A stretch of 64,000 nt of DNA from CAWAHD01 sp963781785 (GCA_963781785.1 CAWAHD010000002.1:1922001-1986000), one strand, 5' to 3'. Shown: positions 30,077 to 35,932, numbered from the stretch's first letter. The notes: a model not told the origin generated them from the sequence alone. Made by a program: numbers and translations.

Positions 30077-30997
30077 TCAGACTTTCAGATTCTTGCTCAT
30101 TTCTCGAAGAGCAGGGGGACCGGCCTGGCGCCGCACGTCGGAGGGGGTGCGGCCGAACTCGCGGCGGAATGAGTCACTGAAATGGCTGTGGCTGGAGAAG
30201 CCCAACTCGAGGGCCAGCGCAGTGAGATCGTTCGTGCCGTCTGCCAGTCGTTCCAGCGCGGCGCGGAGACGCAGCCGCGTGAGGTAGCGATGGACCGGCA
30301 CGCCGGTTCGCTGCTGAAAGACCCGGGCGAGATGAAAAGGGGACGCGTGCACGGCTCGCGCGACGTCATCGAGCGTGATCGGTTCACGCAGCCGGCTCGC
30401 GAGGTACGTCTTGACTGCCTCGATGCGGTCGGTGTGAGCGGCATCTGTACCGCTGCGCCGCCGCCTGCGCGCCAGGCCCTGTCGCGCAAATGCGGTTTCC
30501 AGCACATCGGCGACGAGCTGAAGCGCTGTCACGTCCGCCCATAGCGGTTCGAGTGGAACGGTCGGGGTGGCCTCGAGTCGTTGCACGACCTCGCGGTGCC
30601 GCCAGAAGACGCCGGGATCGCAAGGGCCGGTGACGAACCGAAACGGCTGCCCGGGGTGATCGTCGACCGAAGGATCGAGTTCCCGAACGATGTCGTGGAG
30701 CACGCGTGGGCATGGGACGAAAACGGTGCCGCGATCGCCGCAGTCGGCCGGATGGCTGACGCGATAGGTCGATCCCTGTGAAAAAAAGACGGCCTGATTG
30801 ACGTCAGCAGTCACGCTGCGCCGGCCGAAGTGCTTGCAGAACGCCCCGTGCCGCATCAGGACAACGTGGTTGCCCTCGGAGTGTTCCTCGGCCCCGGGCC
30901 CGCCGCGCAACGCGCGGCACGAGTAGTTGCGCACGCTGACCAGAGAACTTTGATACAGCAACTGGTATGCGAGCGAGTTATCGGAGCGGCATGACAT
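30077..30997 (-). CDS. AraC-family transcriptional regulator
   Basis: About 306 residues from the ATG at 30997; the earlier in-frame start at 31117 adds an unlikely basic extension. The N-terminal cupin-like half is Cys-rich. The C-terminal ~100 residues hold two helix-turn-helix motifs (LDDVARAVHASPFHLARVFQ and LTALALELGFSSHSHFSDSF) with the family RREFGRTPSDVRR ending. Ligand and targets are unknown. Confidence 0.88.
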   Translation of the reverse strand: MSCRSDNSLAYQLLYQSSLVSVRNYSCRALRGGPGAEEHSEGNHVVLMRHGAFCKHFGRRSVTADVNQAVFFSQGSTYRVSHPADCGDRGTVFVPCPRVLHDIVRELDPSVDDHPGQPFRFVTGPCDPGVFWRHREVVQRLEATPTVPLEPLWADVTALQLVADVLETAFARQGLARRRRRSGTDAAHTDRIEAVKTYLASRLREPITLDDVARAVHASPFHLARVFQQRTGVPVHRYLTRLRLRAALERLADGTNDLTALALELGFSSHSHFSDSFRREFGRTPSDVRRQAGPPALREMSKNLKV

Positions 30998-31121
30998 GGA
31001 GGATGCCCTGGTTGTCGTTTCTACGCGTGAAGGCGGTCTGTGCTGGCAAATTGGTTCGATCCGGTGGCGGAAAACCCGCCTGGAGCCGCGACCCGAACGA
31101 TTCGTGCCGATCGACATCGAC

Positions 31122-31652
31122 TCATTTGGACTCGGTGTACTGCTTCTCGACCTCGGCCAACTCGAGCCGCTTGTCGGCTAATTCCGCCGCCTGCTTGGCG
31201 TAGTCCTTCCGCTTGCGGGCGATGTAGGCAAGGATGCCATCCTCCTGCTTCTTGGCTGACCTCGCCAGCGCCTTGCGATAGGCGTCCGAATCGCCCGCAC
31301 TTCCCTCCCCGAGTTTCTCCATTTCCTTGACGGCTCCAGCGTCTCCGGCAGATGCTTTTGCCTCGAGCATCATCATGCCCAGGCTCAGACCGAAACCTGT
31401 GCCATCCGGGTCAGCGCTGCGCATACCTTCGGCCGGCCGCATGCTCTTCATCCAGGCGACAATGATCTCCCTGTCCGCATCGTGATCGAGCTGCAGCACT
31501 TCAATATCGACCCGGAGCTTGACCACCTGGGAACGCAGCCTCGCCCTGTCGGGAGACTGCTGCCTGTGCCGGTCACCATCCCCCTGCGCCAGGGCGATCG
31601 CGGCGACGCCCAAGCCCAAGACGACCGCCGCCGCGATGATCGGCTTGTTCAT
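31122..31652 (-). CDS. Exported coiled-coil protein of unknown function
   Basis: 176 residues. A signal peptide (AAAVVLGLGVAAIALAQ) is followed by a helical, charged protein with coiled-coil character at both ends (RLRSQVVKLRVDIEVLQLD and KQAAELADKRLELAEVEKQY). Probably periplasmic. No family recognised. Confidence 0.65.
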   Translation of the reverse strand: MNKPIIAAAVVLGLGVAAIALAQGDGDRHRQQSPDRARLRSQVVKLRVDIEVLQLDHDADREIIVAWMKSMRPAEGMRSADPDGTGFGLSLGMMMLEAKASAGDAGAVKEMEKLGEGSAGDSDAYRKALARSAKKQEDGILAYIARKRKDYAKQAAELADKRLELAEVEKQYTESK

Positions 31653-32144
31653 CGGCCAATCTCCTTTGTGATGCTGAAGCGATCGTCCACTCCTCTGGGC
31701 ACGAGCACACCATACCAGCCTGCTTTCCTGCTGGGAACACCAAGGCTCTCACGAGCCCCACGGTGCCGGACGCAACCGCACGAAGACCGGATGGTCGATC
31801 GAAACGATCGCCTGGCCTCGGTCTGCAAAAAAAGTTCGCGAGGGCGCGAACATAAGAGGCGGGTCGTGCGTCTGAGTTGGTGTAAACCGGGAGTGATGCG
31901 GCCCGGCGAGATCGCTGATCCGCATCGGATCGAGACCAAGGGACGCTTTTTTTGAGGGTGTGATGAACGGCGGGAGTTGCCCATTGAATCCGTGTTTTCA
32001 AGATACAAAGCGGTTCGCCGAACGCTCGGCGATTCTGTTGCCGCTTTATCCCCAACGTTGTTGACGCCCGGCCATTCCGATCAGACCCCGCAGTTTTGAC
32101 AAGGCCCGGTGTCAACGACGACCACCGGGCCTTGTTCTTTTTCT
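31653..32144. other. Intergenic region upstream of the tRNA array
   Basis: About 490 bases with no supported gene. It ends with a strong hairpin at 32101-32133. The promoter of the tRNA array is expected here, but no clear consensus is visible. Confidence 0.5.
32100..32134 (+). terminator. Hairpin with T-rich tail just before the tRNA array
   Basis: CAAGGCCCGGTG pairs with CACCGGGCCTTG over an 11-base loop, followed by TTCTTTTTC. It looks like an intrinsic terminator of a rightward transcript, though no gene on that strand precedes it. It could instead be the processed leader of the array. Confidence 0.55.
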
Positions 32145-32216
32145 GGGTCGGTAGCTGAGACGGTTTAGCAGCGGCCTGAAAAGCCGCAGACGTGGATTCG
32201 AGCGCCACCCGACCCA
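32145..32216 (+). tRNA. tRNA-Phe (GAA)
   Basis: First gene of the array. Acceptor GGGTCGG/CCGACCC, discriminator A, anticodon stem GCGGC/GCCGC with loop CTGAAAA. The T-stem has one mismatch. No CCA encoded. Confidence 0.88.
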
Positions 32217-32237
32217 CATGAGGATCGGCACGATCGG

Positions 32238-32311
32238 GGCCCGTTCGTCTATCGGTTCGAGGATTCCGCCCTTTCAAGGCGGGGAGGAGGGTTCGACTCC
32301 CTCACGGGCTA
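32238..32311 (+). tRNA. tRNA-Glu (TTC)
   Basis: Acceptor GGCCCGT/ACGGGCT with a first G-U pair, anticodon stem CCGCC/GGCGG, loop CTTTCAA, T-arm GAGGG/CCCTC. Confidence 0.9.
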
Positions 32312-32321
32312 TTCGTTCTGG

Positions 32322-32395
32322 CAGGGCGTGGGAAAGCCTGGCAATCCGCCTGCCTTGGGAGCAGGAGATCGCCGGTTCGAATCCGGCCGCCCTGA
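32322..32395 (+). tRNA. tRNA-Pro (TGG)
   Basis: C1-G72 pair as in bacterial tRNA-Pro (CAGGGCG/CGCCCTG), discriminator A, loop CTTGGGA. Confidence 0.9.
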
Positions 32396-32465
32396 TTGAT
32401 GAGGAAAGGAGCTGACATGAACATGAACACTCGACTCAAACGCCGGCCCTGGAGCGGATTTCCCC

Positions 32466-32537
32466 GGGGTCGTGGTGTAACGGCAGCATATCGGCCTTTT
32501 AAGCCGGGAGGTGGGGGTTCGAGTCCCTCCGGCCCCA
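32466..32537 (+). tRNA. tRNA-Lys (TTT)
   Basis: Acceptor GGGGTCG/CGGCCCC, discriminator A, loop CTTTTAA, T-arm closed by GGGGG/CCCTC with a G-U pair. Confidence 0.9.
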
Positions 32538-32579
32538 GTCTTCTGATTTGTGGAACGGGCGAACCCGACTGAAATCGAT

Positions 32580-32650
32580 CGGCCCGTAGCTCAAGGGGAG
32601 AGCATTCGGCTGATAACCGGAAGACGAAGGTTCAACTCCTTCCGGGCCGA
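32580..32650 (+). tRNA. tRNA-Ile (GAT)
   Basis: Acceptor CGGCCCG/CGGGCCG, discriminator A, anticodon stem TTCGG/CCGGA, loop CTGATAA. Confidence 0.87.
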
Positions 32651-32684
32651 CTCGCGCAGTTGAAATTCCGACGAACGTCGCTTC

Positions 32685-32757
32685 GGGACCAAAGCTCTAG
32701 TGGCAGAGCCCCTGGCTCTTAACCAGGCGGGTGAGGGTTCGAGCCCCTCTGGTCCCA
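32685..32757 (+). tRNA. tRNA-Lys (CTT)
   Basis: Acceptor GGGACCA/TGGTCCC, discriminator A, anticodon stem CCTGG/CCAGG, loop CTCTTAA. Second Lys isoacceptor of the array. Confidence 0.9.
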
Positions 32758-32766
32758 ATCGGAATG

Positions 32767-32838
32767 GCACTGGTCGTTCAGTGGCGAGGACTCCGCACCC
32801 GTAATGCGGCGACGTGGGTTCGAGTCCCACCCGGTGCT
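32767..32838 (+). tRNA. tRNA-Thr (CGT)
   Basis: Acceptor GCACTGG/CCGGTGC, discriminator T, anticodon stem CCGCA/TGCGG, loop CCCGTAA. Shares the unusual T discriminator with the other Thr gene of the array. Confidence 0.88.
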
Positions 32839-32872
32839 CTTGGTTCTCTTTGACAATTCGGCGTCGGTCAAG

Positions 32873-32943
32873 GTGCCCATGTTGTAGTGGTAGCCTACTG
32901 CCTTGCCATGGCGGAAGCGCGGGTTCGACTCCCGCTGGGCACT
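32873..32943 (+). tRNA. tRNA-Gly (GCC)
   Basis: Acceptor GTGCCCA/TGGGCAC, discriminator T as usual for Gly, loop TTGCCAT. Confidence 0.88.
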
Positions 32944-32949
32944 TCGGTT

Positions 32950-33025
32950 CGGGATGTAGGATAGCTTGGCTCAATCCGCCTGCTTCGGGAGCAGGAGACC
33001 GCCGGTTCAAATCCGGCCATCCCGA
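32950..33025 (+). tRNA. tRNA-Pro (CGG)
   Basis: C1-G72 (CGGGATG/CATCCCG), discriminator A, anticodon stem CCTGC/GCAGG, loop TTCGGGA. Only six bases follow the Gly gene. Confidence 0.9.
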
Positions 33026-33041
33026 TTCTTTGGCCTTCAAT

Positions 33042-33113
33042 ACCGGTGTGGCCTAACGGTAAGGCGGCGCCCTGTTAAGGCGACAACTGGAGGTTCGACT
33101 CCTCCCGCCGGTG
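33042..33113 (+). tRNA. tRNA-Asn (GTT)
   Basis: Acceptor ACCGGTG/CGCCGGT, discriminator G as in bacterial Asn, loop CTGTTAA. The first pair of the anticodon stem is a G-A mismatch. Confidence 0.85.
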
Positions 33114-33160
33114 CTCGGACCGATCGAGCTGGGATTCACGAATCGAGCATTCCCAATTAC

Positions 33161-33244
33161 GGAAGGGCAAGCCGATTGGCGACGGCACCCGACTCGAACT
33201 CGGGCGAGCGATGAGCCTTGGGGGTTCGACTCCCTCTCCTTCCG
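33161..33244 (+). tRNA. tRNA-Ser (CGA)
   Basis: Class II with a long variable arm, acceptor GGAAGGG/TCCTTCC, discriminator G, anticodon stem CCCGA/TCGGG, loop CTCGAAC. Confidence 0.9.
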
Positions 33245-33247
33245 CCT

Positions 33248-33282
33248 TTTTCATCCTTTATCCTTCATCCTTCATCCTTTCT
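33248..33282. repeat. TTCATCC heptanucleotide repeat
   Basis: About four imperfect to perfect copies of TTCATCC between the Ser and Gly tRNA genes. The complementary form GGATGAA is repeated at 33884-33920. Confidence 0.9.
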
Positions 33283-33287
33283 CTGTT

Positions 33288-33358
33288 GCGGGATTGGTCC
33301 AGCGGCACGATTCCTGGCTTCCAACCAGGCGACCGGGGTTCGAATCCCCGATCCCGCA
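33288..33358 (+). tRNA. tRNA-Gly (TCC)
   Basis: Acceptor GCGGGAT/ATCCCGC, discriminator A (Gly normally has T), anticodon stem CCTGG/CCAGG, loop CTTCCAA. Confidence 0.87.
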
Positions 33359-33374
33359 CTGGACGAGCGGCGAT

Positions 33375-33445
33375 GCGTCCCTGGCCGAGCGGTCAGGCGC
33401 GGGCTTCCCAGGTCCGATAGGCGGGTTCGACTCCCGCGGGGCGCT
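33375..33445 (+). tRNA. tRNA-Gly (CCC)
   Basis: Acceptor GCGTCCC/GGGGCGC, discriminator T, anticodon stem CGGGC/GTCCG, loop TTCCCAG. Third Gly isoacceptor. Confidence 0.85.
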
Positions 33446-33446
33446 C

Positions 33447-33518
33447 TCGGGAATCGGCTAACCGGCAGGCCGCCTGACTTTGAATCAGGTGGTGAAGGTT
33501 CGAATCCTTCTTCCCGAA
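33447..33518 (+). tRNA. tRNA-Gln (TTG)
   Basis: U1-A72 pair typical of Gln (TCGGGAA/TTCCCGA), discriminator A, loop CTTTGAA. One base after the Gly (CCC) gene. Confidence 0.9.
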
Positions 33519-33526
33519 TCGACAAT

Positions 33527-33601
33527 TCCGGGGCAGTTGCTGCTGGTAGTGACGCCACGCTCTGAACGTGGAGGCCGCTGGTTCGATTCCAGCCCCCGGA
33601 A
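33527..33601 (+). tRNA. tRNA-Gln (CTG)
   Basis: U1-A72 (TCCGGGG/CCCCGGA), discriminator A, anticodon stem CCACG/CGTGG, loop CTCTGAA. Confidence 0.9.
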
Positions 33602-33616
33602 CTCTTTAATGACAAC

Positions 33617-33701
33617 GGAAGCCAACCGGCCGGATCAGGGGCCCGTCTTGAAAACGGGTGGCGGCGCGAGCTGCTTGTGGGTTCGAGTCCCACGGCTTCC
33701 G
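33617..33701 (+). tRNA. tRNA-Ser (TGA)
   Basis: Class II with long variable arm, acceptor GGAAGCC/GGCTTCC, discriminator G, loop CTTGAAA. Confidence 0.9.
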
Positions 33702-33712
33702 CCTTCTCGCTC

Positions 33713-33786
33713 GCTCAGGTACGCCAATCGGCCGAGCGGCCTGGCTTAAGACCAGGTGACTGTGGGTTCGACTCCCACCCTGAGCA
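33713..33786 (+). tRNA. tRNA-Leu anticodon (TAA), class I shape
   Basis: Acceptor GCTCAGG/CCTGAGC, discriminator A, D-stem CGC/GCG, anticodon stem CCTGG/CCAGG with loop CTTAAGA. The variable region is only TGACT, whereas bacterial tRNA-Leu normally has a long variable arm. Confidence 0.85.
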
Positions 33787-33800
33787 GTCACGTGACTATT

Positions 33801-33874
33801 GGCTCGGTAGGCAACCGGCAGACCACTCTCGCTCAGAACGAGAGATGCTGAGGGTTCGAATCCCTCCTGAGCCA
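33801..33874 (+). tRNA. tRNA-Leu anticodon (CAG), class I shape
   Basis: Acceptor GGCTCGG/CTGAGCC, discriminator A, anticodon stem CTCTCG/CGAGAG, loop CTCAGAA. Short variable loop. Near-identical to the gene at 35570, which differs in the anticodon (CAA). Confidence 0.83.
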
Positions 33875-33883
33875 CTATGGAAA

Positions 33884-33920
33884 AAGGATGAAGGATGAAG
33901 GATGAAGGATGAAGGATGAA
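33884..33920. repeat. GGATGAA heptanucleotide repeat
   Basis: Five tandem copies of GGATGAA, the reverse complement of the unit at 33248-33282. Together the two runs bracket the six tRNA genes from Gly (TCC) to Leu (CAG) in inverted orientation. Confidence 0.92.
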
Positions 33921-33978
33921 AAAAAGATGGTCAATCGGCCGTTACTCATCCGGCATCATCCCGCCGATTCTGGAATCT

Positions 33979-34053
33979 GCCCTCGCAGAGCAGCCCGGAG
34001 TGCTCGCCACCCTGTCAAGGTGGAGATCGTGGGTTCAAATCCCATCGAGGGCG
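33979..34053 (+). tRNA. tRNA-Asp (GTC)
   Basis: Acceptor GCCCTCG/CGAGGGC, discriminator G as in Asp, anticodon stem CCACC/GGTGG, loop CTGTCAA. A decayed copy lies at 35717. Confidence 0.9.
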
Positions 34054-34113
34054 CTGAATGAATTGCATCAGCACGGCACCCGAACCGAGCGGGGCGTCAG
34101 AATCGCTTAGTTC

Positions 34114-34161
34114 GTAGGTCAGGCTTTCCAGCCTGACGTCAGGCAAGAAAGCCTGACCTAC
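34114..34161. repeat. REP-like inverted repeat, copy 3, inside the tRNA array
   Basis: Starts GTAGGTCAGGCTTTCCAGCC like copy 2; the second arm is shortened but still ends GCCTGACCTAC. Located between the Asp and Tyr tRNA genes. Confidence 0.88.
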
Positions 34162-34190
34162 GCCAAATCCCAACGAGAAAACCCGATCGG

Positions 34191-34276
34191 GGGTGGTGTT
34201 CCTCACGGCGGCCTGTAAAGCCGTTGCCATCAAGTTGTGAGGCGGCAGGCGAGAGGTTCAACTCCTTCACCACCCA
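34191..34276 (+). tRNA. tRNA-Tyr (GTA), D-arm missing
   Basis: Acceptor GGGTGGT/ACCACCC, discriminator A, anticodon stem GCGGC/GCCGT with loop CTGTAAA, and a long variable arm built from TGCC/GGCA. Only ten bases (GTTCCTCACG) separate the acceptor from the anticodon stem, too few for a D-arm. It is either a real D-armless form or carries a deletion. Confidence 0.72.
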
Positions 34277-34286
34277 GTTTCCTTTT

Positions 34287-34359
34287 GGCCCCGTCGTCTA
34301 CCGGTTCAGGACACCGCCCTCTCAAGGCGGAAACGCGGGTTCGATTCCCGCCGGGGCTG
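34287..34359 (+). tRNA. tRNA-Glu (CTC)
   Basis: Acceptor GGCCCCG/CGGGGCT with a first G-U pair, discriminator G, anticodon stem CCGCC/GGCGG, loop CTCTCAA. Confidence 0.9.
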
Positions 34360-34404
34360 CTCTGGCAAGAACGTGATCGGTGGACTGGAGGATCAATGCT
34401 CTGA

Positions 34405-34474
34405 CCCAGGCGCGGCTGGTGCCCGACCGGCTCTCATAAAGCCGGCTTGTCCGGTTCGATACCGGGGCCTGGGA
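34405..34474 (+). tRNA. tRNA with CAT anticodon (Met elongator or Ile2)
   Basis: Acceptor CCCAGGC/GCCTGGG fully paired, so not an initiator type; discriminator A, anticodon stem CGGCT/AGCCG, loop CTCATAA. The D-arm is short (GGC/GCC around four bases). Whether C34 becomes lysidine (Ile) cannot be read from DNA. Confidence 0.75.
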
Positions 34475-34476
34475 CA

Positions 34477-34545
34477 TGCGGGCGGGCCGGTGCTCGGCCG
34501 AGTTTCATAAGCTCGGATTCCGCGGTTCGACTCCCGGGCCCGCAA
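34477..34545 (+). tRNA. tRNA with CAT anticodon (Met elongator or Ile2), short
   Basis: Only 69 bases. Acceptor TGCGGGC/GCCCGCA, discriminator A, anticodon stem CGAGT/GCTCG, loop TTCATAA. The T-stem (CGCGG/CCCGG) has two mismatches. Confidence 0.7.
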
Positions 34546-34581
34546 TCTGGTGCAAAACGCGACGCGAGCGAAGCAATCGAC

Positions 34582-34655
34582 GGCACGGTACGCGAATTGG
34601 CATAGCGATCAGTTCGAGAGACTGATGTCTGTGGGTTCGACTCCCACCCGTGCTA
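34582..34655 (+). tRNA. tRNA-Leu anticodon (GAG), class I shape
   Basis: Acceptor GGCACGG/CCGTGCT, discriminator A, D-stem CGC/GCG, anticodon stem TCAGT/ACTGA, loop TCGAGAG. Aligns base for base with the Leu (TAA) gene at 33713, with a five-base variable region. Position 33 is C instead of the nearly universal T. Confidence 0.75.
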
Positions 34656-34682
34656 CTCGAATCGATGTGAAACGACGTGCAA

Positions 34683-34754
34683 CGTCCCGTGGTCCAATGG
34701 CGACGACACCTCTCTTACAAAGAGGAAACGGGGGTTCGACTCCCTCCGGGACGA
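34683..34754 (+). tRNA. tRNA-Val (TAC)
   Basis: Acceptor CGTCCCG/CGGGACG, discriminator A, anticodon stem CCTCT/AGAGG, loop CTTACAA. Only Val gene of the array. Confidence 0.9.
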
Positions 34755-34783
34755 CTTGACTCAACGGGTTCGTGCAAGGTTAT

Positions 34784-34854
34784 GGTCCGCGAGTGCGCTG
34801 GCCGCATGGCTCTCTTGTAAGGAGCGGGACCGAGTTCGATTCTCGGGCGGACCT
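34784..34854 (+). tRNA. tRNA-Thr (TGT)
   Basis: Acceptor GGTCCGC/GCGGACC, discriminator T, anticodon stem GCTCT/GGAGC, loop CTTGTAA, T-arm CCGAG/CTCGG. Confidence 0.88.
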
Positions 34855-34875
34855 TGGTTGGTTTTCGAGAAAGAT

Positions 34876-34946
34876 GGGCTGCTGGTCCAACGGAACGACG
34901 CCTGGCTTGCAACCAGGAAATCGGGGTTCGACTCCCCGGTGGTCCA
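34876..34946 (+). tRNA. tRNA-Ala (TGC)
   Basis: Acceptor GGGCTGC/GTGGTCC with three wobble pairs, including the G3-U70 pair that marks Ala; discriminator A, anticodon stem CCTGG/CCAGG, loop CTTGCAA. Confidence 0.88.
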
Positions 34947-34974
34947 CTCGATCCCTGACGGAGCTGAGCAGGAT

Positions 34975-35062
34975 GGAAGGTAGCCGGATACGGTTGGCCG
35001 GGCCGCACTGCTAACGCGGTTTCCCTTTTTGTGGAATGAGGGTTCAAATCCCTTGCCTTCCG
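34975..35062 (+). tRNA. tRNA-Ser (GCT)
   Basis: Class II with a long variable arm (TTTCC/GGAA type), acceptor GGAAGGT/GCCTTCC, discriminator G, loop CTGCTAA; last anticodon-stem pair mismatched (A-C). Confidence 0.87.
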
Positions 35063-35069
35063 CTCTTAC

Positions 35070-35142
35070 GCCCTGATGGTGAAGAGGACGATCACACCTC
35101 GGTCCTAACGAGGAGTCCCGGGTTCAAGTCCTGGTCGGGGCA
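35070..35142 (+). tRNA. tRNA-Arg (CCT)
   Basis: Acceptor GCCCTGA/TCGGGGC, discriminator A, anticodon stem CCTCG/CGAGG, loop GTCCTAA. Confidence 0.87.
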
Positions 35143-35193
35143 TGGTCGAGCGCACGGCGGGTTTCGTTGCGCCCCGATTGACCGACGATTCGC

Positions 35194-35266
35194 GCCCTTG
35201 GAGTGTGACGGATTCGCACGCGACCCTCCGAAGGTCGCTGACCAGGTTCGACTCCTGGCAAGGGCA
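35194..35266 (+). tRNA. tRNA-Arg (CCG)
   Basis: Acceptor GCCCTTG/CAAGGGC, discriminator A, anticodon stem CGACC/GGTCG, loop CTCCGAA, T-arm CCAGG/CCTGG. Confidence 0.9.
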
Positions 35267-35279
35267 CTCTTTCGCTCGA

Positions 35280-35350
35280 TTCCCGCGAGTGTGTCGGGAG
35301 CACGGCGGTCTTCGAAGCCGCAAGGCCGGGTTCGATTCCCGGGCGGGGGA
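35280..35350 (+). tRNA. tRNA-Arg (TCG)
   Basis: Anticodon stem GCGGT/GCCGC, loop CTTCGAA, T-arm CCGGG/CCCGG, D-stem GTG/CAC. The acceptor TTCCCGC/GCGGGGG begins with two U-G pairs, so its exact end is less sure; discriminator A. Confidence 0.82.
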
Positions 35351-35365
35351 TGCCCATCGCATCAT

Positions 35366-35438
35366 GTCCTCGGGGTGTGACGGATTCGCACACGACTCTG
35401 CGAAGGTCGGGGACCAGGTTCAATTCCTGGCGGGGACA
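35366..35438 (+). tRNA. tRNA-Arg (GCG)
   Basis: Acceptor GTCCTCG/CGGGGAC, discriminator A, anticodon stem CGACT/GGTCG, loop CTGCGAA. The body is nearly the same as the Arg (CCG) gene. G34 here takes the place usually held by the inosine-modified ACG form in bacteria. Confidence 0.87.
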
Positions 35439-35449
35439 TCACTCGTTCT

Positions 35450-35520
35450 GACGCTGGAGCCAGACGGCAAGGCGACCGGCTGCAACCCGGTTCAAGTGGG
35501 TTCGACTCCCACCGGCGTCT
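35450..35520 (+). tRNA. tRNA-Cys (GCA)
   Basis: Acceptor GACGCTG/CGGCGTC, discriminator T as expected for Cys, anticodon stem ACCGG/CCGGT, loop CTGCAAC. Confidence 0.9.
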
Positions 35521-35569
35521 CTGTCTTGTCATCGCTTGCGTTCAACCCGCTCTGGGTACTGCGACAAAT

Positions 35570-35643
35570 GGCTCGGTAGGCAATCGGCAGACCACTCTCG
35601 CTCAAAACGAGAGATGCTGAGGGTTCGAATCCCTCCTGAGCCA
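35570..35643 (+). tRNA. tRNA-Leu anticodon (CAA), class I shape
   Basis: Same body as the Leu (CAG) gene at 33801 apart from a D-loop base and the anticodon loop (CTCAAAA). Discriminator A, short variable loop. A duplication followed by an anticodon change within leucine codons. Confidence 0.83.
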
Positions 35644-35716
35644 CATCAAACGATCCGGAATCGCAAGGCACGAGATCCGATTTCAACTCAAGGTCCGAAT
35701 TCGAGAATCCCGTACG

Positions 35717-35790
35717 GGCCTGGCGGAAGAGCTCGGAGTTCTCGCCAGCCAGTCAAGGTGGAGTGTGCGGATTCCCGCTCCATCGAGTGC
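35717..35790 (+). pseudogene. Decayed tRNA-Asp copy at the array end
   Basis: Clear similarity to the Asp gene at 33979 through CTCGGAGT, CTCGCCA and GTCAAGGTGGAG. The acceptor no longer pairs, the anticodon stem has a G-G mismatch, and the T-arm lacks the TTCAA loop. Confidence 0.75.
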
Positions 35791-35932
35791 GATGGATCGA
35801 TCGAGAAGGCACGATGGGCTAACCGGCGACGCGCTTCAAAAACGATCAGACCGCTCGAGCCGGAAGATTTTTTGGGCAGGCGCAGTCACAATGGACATCG
35901 ATCCGGGAGGTAGGTGGTTGGAGAGAGCGTTC

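Noticed and set aside
34405..34545. Initiator tRNA-fMet
   Set aside because: Both CAU genes have a fully paired first acceptor position and lack the GGG/CCC anticodon stem of initiators.
32145..35643. CRISPR-like regular spacing
   Set aside because: The recurring GGTTCGA-type element is the tRNA T-arm. Flanks fold as cloverleafs and there are no identical repeats of CRISPR length.
32145..35643. An amber-suppressor tRNA in the array to read the two in-frame TAG codons
   Set aside because: None of the 34 anticodons is CTA.
32591..35686. Many reading frames on both strands across the tRNA array, some with motifs such as GFEPS or SNPR
   Set aside because: They follow the repeated T-arm sequence of the tRNA genes. 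They are translated tRNA, a known artefact.
32145..35790. Prophage or integrative element carrying the tRNA array
   Set aside because: No integrase, phage structural gene or attachment duplication is visible on either side in this window.
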